From: Pisolithus tinctorius
Lineage: Eukaryota > Basidiomycota > Agaricomycetes > Boletales > Pisolithaceae
Direction: 5' to 3'
Length of the DNA: 64,000 nucleotides
Assembly (NCBI GenBank): GCA_024663395.1
Contig: JANFAH010000008.1
Span: 1,488,001 to 1,552,000 of the forward strand
Shown here: positions 22,001 to 33,016 of the stretch, piece after piece
How the letters are laid out: every line of letters begins with the position of its first letter
Numbering within the stretch: the first letter of the stretch is position 1
Notes under the pieces: generated by a model
What the model was told of the DNA's origin: nothing
What the model saw: only the letters and a program-made list of their open reading frames with translations
Databases searched by the model: none
Made by a program: the position numbers and the translations under genes

Positions 22001-24217
22001 GTCTATGTACAGTCCACGACGGTACGTGTATACATCTAACACGTTGATCGTCATGAAGTGAATGCTATATTGTTTTGTGACACCAGTGCTTCCCGGTTCT
22101 GCGATGTAAGTTCCTTGATTATGGGAAAAAGTTATGTTGAGCTGATGATCCACAGCGGCATGGTCTACGATGATGCTGAAAGGCTATACTCCGAAGTGAG
22201 ACGTGACTGTCAAAAAATGCTCGATGTGGCGTTCGGAGTCTTGTTGAGAGCGTCGTCTACGGCGTGTGGAGAGTCACGATTTGCCGAGAAACCGACCGGT
22301 TTTCTCGCTCTCAATCTGACGCCTTTTCCTCGACAGGAAGTGGTTGAGGTCCCTCTATCCGGAGACGGCGTTTTACCTTCGTTCCCTACTGTTGTTCAAA
22401 CATCTTTGGATGGAAAACGTGGCTATGCTTTAATTGAATGCGATGGGAACGGCCTTTGTGGTCGGGAAATGTCTATGCGCGACGAGTGTCTGCCAGTTTG
22501 TGGTGCGTCTTCGTTTTGCTCAGAACTCTATGTTACAGTAACCTCTGGTTTTAGTTGAGGCCGTTTCTTCGAACAATTTCATTCTCAAGACCTCTGTCAT
22601 TAAAATGACCGTCCGCGAAGGGCGGATTACCAGCATATATGACCTCGTTCTGAAGTGCGTTTGGGAATATCTTATACAAACAGTGTGGACTGGAAACTTA
22701 ACTGCTTGCCCGTGCAGGCGCGAACTGATTGAGGAGGGCAAGACTGGTGGTCTTGTTATCTTTGAAGACCGACCAAACTACTGGGACGCTTGGGGTGTGT
22801 TGTTTCGTTTCTGTTTCTGGCTGTATGTCTCACCCCGTACGTAGACGTCGAAGTCCACCACCTGGAGACACGCACTCCATTGGCATTTTCTTCGTTCCGC
22901 GTGGTGGCACAAGGTCCTTTGCGGGCCACCGTAGAAGCTCGTGTCAAGTATGGCCAAAGTGATATAAAGGTCATGGTGCGTCAACCAATACTTTGCCGCT
23001 TTGACACCATGCTCACGGAAGGCGGGATGTACAAAGATTTCGATGGATGGGACCAATGGTAAGCGACTATCCCTATCCCCCGCAGCAGATTGTGCAATAA
23101 CGGTCGGCAGCATCCCGGCAACATGACTCCCGACCACTCATCAAGTTTGATGCTGAGGTAGACTGGCATGAGAGGCACAAGTTCCTCAAGTGTGAGCCGT
23201 CTCGAAGGAGGGAATTGTCAATTGTCAAATGCTAATCTGTGGACACGTCAGTCGAGCTGCCTTTGAACATCAACAACACGGTCGCCACCTATGAGTGTCA
23301 GTTTGGCCATGTCCAGCGTCCCACGTATAAGAATACCACTCTCGATGCAGCCAAGTTCGAGGTTTGTGGTCATAAGGTGAATTCGTCTATGGACTTGTGG
23401 AGTTTATAGTCATCCTGACCCGCCATACAACGTTAGTTTGCAGACTTTAGCGAATTCGGATATGGCGTCGCCATATTGTCCGAGTCGAAATACGGGTTTG
23501 CGTGCGAAGGCAATGTCCTTCGTATCTCTTTGCTGAGAGCGGCCACGGCGCCTGACGCGGATCAAGATCAAGGTATCTCCCCGTTATTTATCTTTCCCTG
23601 AGACTAATCTGACTGCTATCTTAGGACTCCACGAGTTTTCTTGGGCAGTTATGCCTCATGTCGGGTCATTCTTGGAATCTGATGTTCCAAGGGCGGCGTG
23701 TATATTTAACTCTCCATTACATGGTAAGTGTGGTGCATACATACACCCATACAAGTAACCTGGAATTAGAACTTAAATTTTCTTCACAGTGAGAGCCATC
23801 CCTCGAGGAGTAGCATCCGTTGAACCGCTCGTACGGGAATTCCCGTTCTCTCTTCACGGTGCCCGTAACGTTTTCCTGGAGACTATTAAGCGCGGCGAGG
23901 ATGATGATTTCGAGTCACCCACTGCCAAGAAAACCGTAGTCCTCCGGCTGTACGAAGCGTTCGGTGGGCACGGACGCATCGAACTGCGGATTGCCCGTAA
24001 CGTCCACGTCCTGGCTGCCTACACAACAAACCTGCTAGAGGATACGAAAGCAGAAGTGGAGCTTTCTCGGGACGTCCAGGGAGATGGAGCGTCCACGTTG
24101 GCTTTGGAATTCCGTGGGTTTGAGGTTAAGACAGTGAAACTAGTGCTTGCGGACGCTGAGGAGGGGCGTACGAGAAACTTCAAGTCTGACCCTGACCCTG
24201 TTCCTATCGGCAGGTGA
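19081..24217 (+). CDS. AMS1: Class II alpha-mannosidase, GH38 (Ams1-like), with possible lesions
   Basis: Vacuolar/cytosolic-type GH38 enzyme that trims alpha-mannosides from glycoproteins and free oligosaccharides. I resolve 28 exons, nearly all phase-consistent, including 9-nt exons at 20959-20967 and 22013-22021 and a GC-AG intron at 21808-21857. Family motifs in order: [62 protein letters not shown], the zinc motif [12 protein letters not shown] (CHI/D split by an intron at 20347), WLPDTFG (nucleophile Asp), [39 protein letters not shown] (zinc His), [42 protein letters not shown] and a C-terminal beta-rich part. Three oddities. The usual His two residues before the zinc His is Tyr (SYCHI). 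The first junction (19363/19495) fits only with a weak donor. The best model near 22976-23085 leaves a TAA at 23098-23100. It may be decaying, or these may be assembly errors. Confidence 0.85.
22013..22021 (+). other. 9-nt microexon encoding part of the GH38 QFHDVLPG motif
   Basis: TCCACGACG lies between a TACAG acceptor and a GTACGT donor. It supplies F-H-D, including the predicted zinc-ligand His of the mannosidase. Phases are 1 in and 1 out, matching both neighbours. Confidence 0.7.
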
Positions 24218-24720
24218 GCGCCTTGGTCAGCTTGATTCTATTGTGACATTCAGAAGGTGAGTGCACGGGAACACAGATCCGAGAGTAGGGAGAGCTGGAT
24301 CGTGGTGAGCGATGATGCCAGCGAGTAAATGGGGCTGGCAGTCTGTGATCATGCTTGAAATTGTACAGTACTGTCATACTACCACGCAGTGTGTACGACT
24401 AATGTTATGTTGTATGGTTTGTTGTCTCTTTCCAAGCTCTGGTGTATTACTATGTACGGTCTCTGCTCCACATTTTGGTTGGGGTTTTTGTTGCATTCCA
24501 GGCCAAATTGGAGAAGCGGTCAACCTGTTCAACCAATCAATATTTGTCTGGCAAGAATGCTTCAGCTTCGGGCACCTTCAGCAGCCGCGACAGCCATCCC
24601 CACAACATATGGGCGCTATTTGGAGGCACAACGTGCTAGCGCTCACGTACCAATCGCACTCCGGAGCACTCAAGGCTCGGTCAACGAACTTGCAGCACTC
24701 CAACGTACCTGGTATTTAGT
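24218..24720. other. Intergenic between mannosidase gene and Ngaro-like element
   Basis: About 500 bp of 3' flank. Short open frames have no recognisable features and I see no gene here. Confidence 0.4.
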
Positions 24721-24732
24721 AACCAGCGGCGG

Positions 24733-24779
24733 AGCTGGCTAAATTGACCATGTCAATTTGGGACAGTTTAGCCAGTTCC
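24733..24779. repeat. Imperfect inverted repeat at left of the Ngaro-like element
   Basis: CTGGCTAAA and TTTAGCCAG arms surround a central TTGACCATGTCAA palindrome. It may mark a transposon terminus; its role is unproven. Confidence 0.4.
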
Positions 24780-24931
24780 GCAAGCGCGGGATTCTGTCTC
24801 GGGACCCGCATGGAGGACCTCAAATTCAGAAACAACTTGGTGGAATCATAGAATGGCCGTTCACTAAAAGCTAGTGAGCTTGCGATCTTGAGTAGAGTGA
24901 ACTTGGCCTTCGTAGCGATCACGTGAATCTT

Positions 24932-24964
24932 AGATAATCTAAGTCATCCATACTTAGATTATCT
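24932..24964. repeat. 13-7-13 perfect palindrome in the 5' flank of the Ngaro-like element
   Basis: The arm AGATAATCTAAGT and its exact complement ACTTAGATTATCT flank a 7-nt centre, CATCCAT. Tyrosine recombinases act on core sites of two 11-13 bp inverted arms around a 6-8 bp spacer (loxP, FRT), so this is a candidate recombinase site. No second copy was found in the window. Confidence 0.55.
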
Positions 24965-25057
24965 CCTGAGAGTCGTCGCTGCTTGTCTTCGACTTCATCA
25001 TCTGCGCTCGTCCTGTCGATTTCTCGCGCATATATCTTTCGAACTTTGCTCTAAACG

Positions 25058-26395
25058 ATGTCTTCGTTGCCCACAGGTGTTCCCTTCACTCCGAACGTCT
25101 CTGCCAACGCGCCCGCTCAACCTTCTGCCTCGGCTACTACCAACAATCCTGGTGCGTTGTCCGCCACTTCGCAGGCTGGCCCTACGCAGCCTCCCCCTCT
25201 CATTCCTGTTGGGCAGCCAGTAGCTACACCGACCGCACAGATTCCTTCTGTCTCGGTTACGCAGCCTTCTGCGCCTACCATTCCCCAGCATATAGCCACC
25301 TCGCATATAGTCACCCCCATCGCTCAGTCTTCCGCTGTTCCCATTGTCCCACCTCCTGTCCCTCCTAAAACTCCATTGCCCCCTCCTGGCAACTCTGGCT
25401 CTTCGGCTCAACAGTTGTTGGCCGCATATATCCTCATGTCTCCTTCTTTGAAGACCACCGTCGACAACCTTATAGATGCAGAATGAGCGCGTTCTTCTTC
25501 CTCCCACTGGTCGAATGTTCATCGCCCCCTTCTTTTTGACCTCGACGAACACACCCCAGTTGTTACTCCCGATGACACTGCTCTCCCCATATCTAATCTT
25601 ATTGATGACCTGGCCGACGCCGGTTATCATGTCCCTCTCACACTCTTCACTCACGAAGCTCTATCCAGGCTCCAGAACGAACCGCACTCTGTGAAAATTA
25701 CGAAGCTCCACCATAAAGGACAAAACGTCTACGTTCTGGACATCAGTCAGTTTCCCAAAGAAGTGGACATGCGCCCACTCAATTGGTATTCCGCTTGGGA
25801 ACGCTATTTAGAATGGGTCGATGGTCGTCTTGGTTCAGTCTTGAGACGCATGTGGTCATGTCATTTCCACTTTCTCACCAGGAAGGATGACTTCTTGGAG
25901 TCCTTTACTGCCATTCTCAAATTTGATATCGAAATTCGCAGGAAATGTGCTTCAGATCCCAAGTTCTCTCTTACCGTCGACCAATACAAGTCTCGCTTCG
26001 TTCAACTCCTCATTAAGGTTTCCAATTCCTCTTCCTCATCCGAGAAGTCCTCCTTTCGTTCCCAACGCTTCTCTCCTTACGAGCGCAAGCCTCGTCAAGA
26101 TGCGGCTGATGAGTCCTTTCGAGGCAGCCAACGATCCCAACCAACCTGCCTCATTTGCACCCGCCCCGGCCATAAATACTCCCTCTGCACTGAAGAGACT
26201 ACGCCGAAAGGCCAACAAATGTTTGCGAGGTCTCGTGAAGGCAAACTCGTCCGACGCGATAACAACTCCCCCATCTGCTTCCCCTTCCAGCTTGCTGCTG
26301 CCAAGAGACCCTGCCAGGACAACCACCCCGACCAACATATTTGCGCCGTCTGCGGTTCACGCGATCACGGTTCCTCTAATCACAAATCTGCCTGA
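25058..26395 (+). pseudogene. Ngaro-like element gag with one nonsense codon
   Basis: One reading frame of 445 codons broken only by TGA at 25484-25486, probably from CGA. Pro/Ser/Ala-rich N-terminus (about 1-120), central helical domain (LNWYSAWERYLEWVDGRL), then Ser/Arg linkers and two zinc-knuckle-like motifs, CLICTRPGHKYSLC (CX2CX4HX4C) and CAVCGSRDHGSSNH (His in last position). The role is packaging element RNA. The 3' part overlaps the RT frame. Confidence 0.75.
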
Positions 26396-28393
26396 GCGTG
26401 TTGTACCCTTCTTGCGACCCTCGCATATCTTCTCCCCTCGCCACATTTTTTCCAATTCTGCCCGCATCCTCACTACTCCTTACGATTCCGACCTGGACTT
26501 CTCATGCATCATCACCCCTTATTCAGCTTCTGCCTTCGATTCGACTCTCCGCACGCTTAACTTATTAGATCAATATCCGGACTTACCGTCTAAATTAACT
26601 CATGGCTTCCCCATTGGTGTTTCTGCTTCTCTCAGTTCTTCTTATATTCCTCCTAATCATCAGAGCATCGCCGATCATTTTGACGCCATCCGTGATTACA
26701 TCGAAGACGAAATATGCTTGGGTCGCATGTCTGGGCCCTTCTCTCCTCGAGAATTGTATAATAAGATTGGTCCCTTCCGTTCATCCCCCTTCCAGATCGT
26801 CGTTAAGCCTGGTGTTAACCATGCTCCGGATAAGATCCGCGTTTGTCGCAACTTATCCCACAGAGGCTCGTTACATCTCTCTGTCAACGATCAAATTAAC
26901 TCAGACGACTTTCCCACCCGTTGGGGGTCGGCCGAGCTCACTGCTTCCATTGTTAGTTCCCTTCTCTCTTCTTTCCTCGGTTCCCACGGATGCTCTTTGC
27001 GTGAAAGGGCTCTAACCCAGCCCTGGAACGTTCGAAGGCACGCGTTCCGTCTTCACCTGCTCTCGCAATGATGGGCCGTACCTTACAAATGACTGTCTCC
27101 AGTCATTCGCCCTCTTCACTTTCTTCCTCTCTTTCTCACGCTCTCGCTTACCGCTCTCTCTGCTTCCCTTCTCAGATCGCTCGCGCTCTGCCTGGTACTC
27201 AGGCTGCTTCTCTTGATATCGAGGCCACTTATCGTGGCATCCCCATCCTCCCCGATCACAAACGTTTTTTGGTTGTCATGCTCGACGACCAGTTATATCT
27301 TGATCACGTTCTTCCCTTCGGACTCTCCCCCACCTCTGGCCTACAAGGCGAGGTTGCTGATGCGGTTATCGATATTTGGGACGCGCTTCATGTGGGCCCA
27401 GCCCTCAAATGGGTGGACGACTACAATGTTTTTCGTTCCCCTTCTCCTCAAGGTCCCTTCCTCAGAATTTGTGATGGCCAAGTCTATCACTATGACTACG
27501 ACCTCGACCACGCTAAACAGCTCATTTCCCATCTTGGCGTTCCTTGGCATAAAGAAAAAGGCCAACCATTCCGCGACACTGTCGAATATCTCGGCTTCCT
27601 TTGGAACATCCCCCGTAAGACAGTCTCCCTTCTCGAGTCCAAACGTGTCAAGTACCTAGCCCATCTCACCACCTTCGTCTCCTCCACTTCGTCTCGTGTC
27701 TTCAAGCGCGACGCTGAGAAGATAGCTGGCACCCTAAACCACATCTCTTTCGTGTTTCCATTCGCCAGTTCCTTCCTTGCCCCCATTTACCAATGGATTG
27801 CCGAATTCCCTGATGAATTCAAACCTTGCTACATCCGCCCCTCCGTCCTTTCCGATCTTAGATGGTGGTTCGAGCTCCTCTCGTCCCCATCCCCGCCTAC
27901 TTCCGTTGCCTTACTTCCCCCTCCCCTGAACCTTCCCATATGGGTCGATGCTTCATCAGACTTCAGTATAGGCATCCTTGTGGAGGGCCAATGGGCAGCG
28001 TGGCGCCTCATTGATAATTGGCGCGGTCCCTATCAGGATATCGGCTTTCTCGAAACTCTCGCCATTGAGCTGGCTATTCAACTTGTCATCAACCGCGGTC
28101 TTTCTGATTCTGTGGTTCTAATCCATAGCGACAATCAGGGTTCCATTGCCACCTTCGAAAAAGGTCGCTCACGCAACCCTTTGTCTAATCTAGCCATTCA
28201 CCGCACTTCTTTACTAGCTCATCAGGCACGTGTCCATTTTACCTTTTCTTATGTCGCCTCTGCCGACAACTTGGCGGACGACATCTCCCGTGGTATATAT
28301 CCTCCCCCTTCTAATTGCATTGCAGACCCACCCATCCTCCACCCCTCCGTCTCACGTCTCTTTCGGGATGGCCGCTCCGTCTCCCATCGATGA
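26100..28393 (+). CDS. Ngaro-like RT-RNase H, with a candidate 224-nt intron
   Basis: Exons 26100-26951 and 27176-28393 (690 codons including stop). Upstream part: SHRGSLHLSVNDQI, DDFPTRWGSAELTA. Downstream: LPGTQAASLDIEATYRGIPI (RT motif A), LPFGLSPTSG (motif B region), ALKWVDDYNVF (motif C, catalytic VDD). RNase H: PIWVDASSDFSIG, ETLAIELA, HSDNQGSIATF, DNLADDISRG. The two halves are in different frames; a GTTAGT donor at 26952, a CTTAC branch-like site and a T/C-rich tract ending TTCTCAG at 27175 join them in phase 0 at exactly the family junction. The end overlaps the recombinase ORF by 26 nt. The start is uncertain because the frame is open further upstream under gag. Confidence 0.8.
26952..27175 (+). 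other. Candidate spliceosomal intron inside the Ngaro-like RT
   Basis: GTTAGT...TTCTCAG, 224 nt, strongly pyrimidine-rich, phase 0. Its removal restores the RT between AELTASI and IARALPGTQAAS. The alternative is a frameshift plus unrelated insertion. Confidence 0.6.
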
Positions 28394-28902
28394 CTTCTTG
28401 CGGGGGGTGGACCTTCACGCTGCCGCCGCCGCTTTCCAAATCAACACCGATGCTCTGCTCCGACATTCGGTGTCCACCTCCCTAGACCCTCTCCGGGTCA
28501 AAAAGCCTTGTCGTCCCAAACCCGATGCCGTCATCCAGCCATCACCTTGGCGTCCCCACGTTGCTGCAAGCGATCAGCTCATTTGCTGGTCCTCCCCCCA
28601 TGCATCCGATTTTTTGACATCTCTTGAGACTCGTTTCCCCAGTTCGTCAGTCTTTCAATTGTTTCGCGTCATGTTACAATCCTTAGACACCAACACCCGT
28701 TCCAATTATGGTACTGGATTATTACGCTTTACCCAATTTTGTGACGAGTTGTCCATTCCAGAGGCGGACTGTATGCCTGCGTCTGCCGAGTTGATCGCGC
28801 TCTTTGCATCTCACCACGCCGGACGCTTCTCAGACAAAACCCTCAACAATTGGTTGGCAGGCTTGCATTTCTGGCACATTGTCAACGGCACTGTTTGGAA
28901 CG
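28368..28902 (+). pseudogene. Tyrosine recombinase of the Ngaro-like element, N-terminal part
   Basis: Starts at an ATG overlapping the RNase H end. It includes the SAM-like core-binding domain (LDTNTRSNYGTGLLRFTQFC, FSDKTLNNWLAGLHFWH). Cut at 28902 by element A; the frame resumes in phase at 34761 after the duplicated GAACG. Together the parts give 1320 nt, 439 aa, with no other defect, so only the insertion inactivates it. Confidence 0.85.
28898..28902. repeat. Element A target duplication, left copy (GAACG)
   Basis: The same five bases occur at 34756-34760. Confidence 0.85.
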
Positions 28903-29297
28903 TGTGACGAGACCTAAACAACAGGGTTTGTTGTAGGCTCGCACCAAGAACCAACAGAAAGACGGAGAGAGAAAGAGAAGGGGATGGCTTAGAAGCAGAC
29001 AAGTTTAGGACTCGAAGACCCAAATGAACTAGCTTAGAGCTAGTTGGGTGATTGAGTGACGATACTTATACTATGGTACATGAGGCTACAGCGAGGCGTA
29101 CACGAGGTCCGTGACATCATAGTGATGTCATGATGATATCATAGCGGAGCGGAACGTACCAGAAGGAGAAGGCACGACAAGGGCGAGGCGAGGTCCAGAC
29201 CGGAATGCGGACCGAGACCAAGAGATAAGATAAGATGAAAAGATTAGATAAGAGAAAAAGGAAAAGAGAGGAAAAGAAAAGAGTACGTATCGTAACA
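28903..29297 (-). repeat. Element A 3' LTR
   Basis: 395 bp. Next to it the minus strand shows a purine tract (AAGGAGGGGATAG, 29298-29310), the expected polypurine primer; the pol stop codon lies at its edge. Confidence 0.93.
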
Positions 29298-29308
29298 CTA
29301 TCCCCTCC

Positions 29309-32300
29309 TTAGAAATCGACTTCCAGGCGATTAAAGGTAGGGACAGTGTCGGTAAAGTTCTCCAAGGGTTTGAAGAGGGAGGAGAAAAGGGAGGAATCCA
29401 TGCCACAGAGTTTTCGAGGAGCAGAAGGGTTACGGCGATGGAAGTCTCTAATAGCACCAGGGGCAGACTTCAAAGCGGATTCAGGCTCCCAAGTGCGATC
29501 CTCGTCATGATAACCCTTCCAATGAACGAGGTATTCAAGCCTGTTCCGTTTCAGGCGAGAGTCGGCGACATAATCCACCTCAAACTCCTCGTCGCCCTCG
29601 TGCCCTACCACCGGTCCTGGGCGAGTGACAGTTTGGCCCTCCAAAGGCCCTTTATACGGTTTAACCCGAGAGACATTAACGATGGGGTGGATTTTGAGGG
29701 TTTTCGGGAGTTTTAGTTCCACCGCGTTGGGTTTGAGCGAGACAACCCTATAGGGGCCAATCCATCGTTCCATGAGCTTCCTGGAAGGGCGACCAGAGAG
29801 GGAGATGCGGGAGGTCTCCAGCCAAACCATGTCTCCAACCGAGTAGGAGGGGGCGTCAGAGCGAGACGTATCTGCAGACATCTTCATTCGCTCTGCAGCT
29901 TTGTCTAAAGCCTTCTTTGTGTCCTCCAAAACCTTAGCGAGATCAACAGCGTGGTCTGTAGCTGCCTCTGCCTTGGAAAGGAAGGGTTCCACGCCCATTC
30001 TGGGGGTGTAGGAACGAGTAACCGAGAAGGGGCTTTTACCAGTAGACTCCTGTCGCTTGTTATTATAGGAGAACTGGGCGACCTTAAGCCAAGAGGGCCA
30101 AGAATCCTGCCGGTCATTGACGAAGAGACGGAGATACTGTTGGAGATCCTGATTAAGACGCTCTGTTTGGCCGTCTGTCTGAGGATGGAAGGCGGTAGAG
30201 AGCTTGGGTTTGACCCCAAGCATTTTACAGAGTTCGGCAGTGAACGCACTAGCAAACTGGGGGCCGCGGTCGGAGATAACAGAGGAAGGGAGGCCATGCT
30301 GGGTCCACACATGGTCACGGAAGAGTTCAGCTGTTTGTAGCGAGGAAACCTCCTTTGTAGTGGGGGTAAAGACCACCTCTTTTGAGAACCTGTCTACCAC
30401 CACCATGATGTTATCGAAACCCTGTGCCTCAGGTAACTCCATGAAGTCAACCGAGATGTCGGTCCAGGGGCGTTCTGGGACGGGATTTGGAAGGAGTTTT
30501 CCTGCAGGGGGGGTTCTAGAACTCTTAGCCATCTGGCAACGATGACATGCTGAGACATAGTCTCTAACGGTGGCCGTCATTCCCGGCCAGATATAGTTAC
30601 GGGAAACGAGTTCCAGGGTCTTTTTCCAACCAGGGTGTCCTGCGACCGGGATGTTGTGATGTTTTTCGAGGCAGTGCATCCTGACAGCGGGTGGGACATA
30701 AACCTTCCCTTGACAGACGTACAGCCCTCCTGTGAGGACAGAACCCTCTGGTTGCGGTGTTACCGAGGAGGCGGACTTTAGGGCAACGACAAGGTCAGTG
30801 TCCTCTCCTACTACCAAGGTAGCTGCCACCCTGGAGGGATCGAGCAGCGTGACCCCTTGATTGTCCGACCCTTTCGGCTCGTGATCCTCTCTCCTAGAAA
30901 GGGCGTCAGCCTTGGCCATTGAAGACCCGGGCTTGTACACCAGCTTGTAGTTGAAGCGAGAGAGGTACTGTGCCCAGCGTGCCTGGCGACGGTCCAGGTT
31001 TTGCGCCTTCATGAAATACTGGAGGTTTGCATGATCCGTCCAGATCTCAAACTGATAGGGGGTGGCCTCGAGGTAGTGTCGCCACGTTTCCAGGGCACGA
31101 ATTATGGCCAGCATCTCCTTGTCGAAGACCTGGTAGTTCCGTTCTGGGGGAGACATGGAGTGGGAGTAAAAGGCGACAGGTCGCCAGAGGTCATCTTCAC
31201 ATTTCACGGAGAGGACAGCACCGGTGGCAAAGTCAGAGGCATCGGTCTCTAGGTGGAACTCTCTATCCTGATCCGGAAAAGCGAGAACGGGGGCAGTGGT
31301 GAAGGCAAGCTTTAAAGCGTCGAAGGCTTGTTGTTCTCGTGGACCCCAAGTCCAAAGTTGATCTTTCCTTGTGAGATCATTAAGTGGACGAGCGATCTGT
31401 GCGAAGTCCTTGATGAAGCGGCGATAGAAGTTCGCTAGCCCCAAGAAGGCTCGTACCGAGCGGACCTTCGTAGGGACCGGCCATTCTGTAATGGCTTTCA
31501 CCTTGCCTTCATCCATGCTAACTCCTTTGGTTCCAACCACCATGCCCAGGAACTCCACCTGCTTCTGTTTGAAGAAGCACTTTTCTGGTTTGACGAACAG
31601 GTTATTTTCCTCCAGCCTTCTTAACACCTCCAAGACGATCCTGTCATGTTCTTTTTCGTCGTCCGTTTTCGTGAAGATCATCAGGTCATCGATATAGACC
31701 ACAAGGACATCCTCCATGTCACCGAAGACGTCATTCATCATGTTTTGGAAGGTGGACGGCGAGTTACAGAGGCCAAAGTACATGACCAACGGCTCATAAG
31801 CGCCCTTATGAGTAACGAAGGCGGCTTTCCATTCATCTCCTTCTTTGACACGAACGTTGTTGTATCCCCATCGGAGATCCATTTTGGTGAAGAGTTTACA
31901 GTCCTTGAGCTTATCGACGAGCTGAGAAATGAGGGGGAGAGGATACGCATTCTTGACTGTGTGTTCATTAAGGTACCGGTAGTCCTGCACCATGCGCTTC
32001 TTCCCATCTTTCTTTGGGACGAAGAAGACAGGGGATGTCTGAGGGGATTTCGAGGGACGGATGTATCCTTTTCGTAGTTGATCTTCAAGGAAGTCCGACA
32101 CCTCCTTCTGTTCTTCGACGGAGAGCAGAATGAGACGGCCACGTTTGGGAGTGAAGGTTTCCTTAAGATCGATGGCATGATCCCAGGGTTTACGAAGTGG
32201 CATCCTTTCCAATTCTTCTTTTGAGAACACCTTCAGGTACTGATGGTATTCCTTCGGAACGAGTTCCTCAGTGGTTCCGGACCGGACCCTGGTGGAGCGG

Positions 32301-33016
32301 AGCTTCGGATAGAGGTACTCCATGTCCTGCGCTTCCTGTTCCTCTGCCATCCTCTCTGCTCTTGTCCTTGGGGCCAGATCATGACACTCGCGGGGACAGT
32401 GGGATAACTTCACCTGCTTGGTTTCCCAACACACCTCTGGGTTGTGTTTTCGTAGCCAGGTGTAGCCGAGTATAAGAGGGTGCGTGCCAAGCGTGGTGAC
32501 CTGAGCCCAGACGGACTCTCGGTGTCCCTGGTAATTCATGACGAGGGAAGCGACATGAGTGATGTTGCCTGCCACATTAGGGGTTCCGTCAACGTTAAGG
32601 ACAGCGACGGGTCGACCAAGCTTGATCAGCGGGACATCATTTTCATCGGCCCATTTCTTGTCCAAGAAGGTATCGTTGGCTCCGGAGTCCACCAATGCTT
32701 TTACACTCCACTTCTTTTCTCGTCCTTCCAACACTACTTCCAACTCCAACTCTGCCTTCGGATCTGCTGTCCTTATTTTCGGGGTTTCCTTTGTTTTCTG
32801 GATAGGCGTGTTTTTATTTTTATCGCAAGAGGAATTAAGCACCGGTAGTTTTACATCCGCGGCCGCGCCCACTGGGGTCGCCTCTTCAGATGGTACAGTA
32901 ATCTCCGAGTTAAATATATCCTGCTTGGTAGAGAAATCGTCAACGCCTAAGACAGAAAACTTATTATAAACGTAGCCAGTGGAGACCCGATCCTCTACTG
33001 GCCGAACTCTTTTCCC
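29309..33016 (-). CDS. Element A pol: protease, RT, RNase H, integrase, chromodomain
   Basis: Open without break from the gag overlap to the TAA at 29309-29311 (1187 aa counted from 32872; there is no ATG there, so expression by frameshift from gag is expected). Protease ALVDSGANDTF; RT with FTKMDLRWGY and VVYIDDLMIF; RNase H LETDASDFATGAVLS; integrase zinc finger HHNIPVAGHPGW...CHRCQ and catalytic Asp/Asp/Glu in VDFMELP, ISDRGPQF and QTERLNQ; the GPY/F-type region (WIGPYRVV); and a chromodomain at about 1095-1147 (EYLVHWKGYHDEDRTWEP), which in chromoviruses steers integration to marked chromatin. Coordinates start at the slippery site. Confidence 0.95.
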   Translation of the reverse strand, partial: GKRVRPVEDRVSTGYVYNKFSVLGVDDFSTKQDIFNSEITVPSEEATPVGAAADVKLPVLNSSCDKNKNTPIQKTKETPKIRTADPKAELELEVVLEGREKKWSVKALVDSGANDTFLDKKWADENDVPLIKLGRPVAVLNVDGTPNVAGNITHVASLVMNYQGHRESVWAQVTTLGTHPLILGYTWLRKHNPEVCWETKQVKLSHCPRECHDLAPRTRAERMAEEQEAQDMEYLYPKLRSTRVRSGTTEELVPKEYHQYLKVFSKEELERMPLRKPWDHAIDLKETFTPKRGRLILLSVEEQKEVSDFLEDQLRKGYIRPSKSPQTSPVFFVPKKDGKKRMVQDYRYLNEHTVKNAYPLPLISQLVDKLKDCKLFTKMDLRWGYNNVRVKEGDEWKAAFVTHKGAYEPLVMYFGLCNSPSTFQNMMNDVFGDMEDVLVVYIDDLMIFTKTDDEKEHDRIVLEVLRRLEENNLFVKPEKCFFKQKQVEFLGMVVGTKGVSMDEGKVKAITEWPVPTKVRSVRAFLGLANFYRRFIKDFAQIARPLNDLTRKDQLWTWGPREQQAFDALKLAFTTAPVLAFPDQDREFHLETDASDFATGAVLSVKCEDDLWRPVAFYSHSMSPPERNYQVFDKEMLAIIRALETWRHYLEATPYQFEIWTDHANLQYFMKAQNLDRRQARWAQYLSRFNYKLVYKPGSSMAKADALSRREDHEPKGSDNQGVTLLDPSRVAATLVVGEDTDLVVALKSASSVTPQPEGSVLTGGLYVCQGKVYVPPAVRMHCLEKHHNIPVAGHPGWKKTLELVSRNYIWPGMTATVRDYVSACHRCQMAKSSRTPPAGKLLPNPVPERPWTDISVDFMELPEAQGFDNIMVVVDRFSKEVVFTPTTKEVSSLQTAELFRDHVWTQHGLPSSVISDRGPQFASAFTAELCKMLGVKPKLSTAFHPQTDGQTERLNQDLQQYLRLFVNDRQDSWPSWLKVAQFSYNNKRQESTGKSPFSVTRSYTPRMGVEPFLSKAEAATDHAVDLAKVLEDTKKALDKAAERMKMSADTSRSDAPSYSVGDMVWLETSRISLSGRPSRKLMERWIGPYRVVSLKPNAVELKLPKTLKIHPIVNVSRVKPYKGPLEGQTVTRPGPVVGHEGDEEFEVDYVADSRLKRNRLEYLVHWKGYHDEDRTWEPESALKSAPGAIRDFHRRNPSAPRKLCGMDSSLFSSLFKPLENFTDTVPTFNRLEVDF

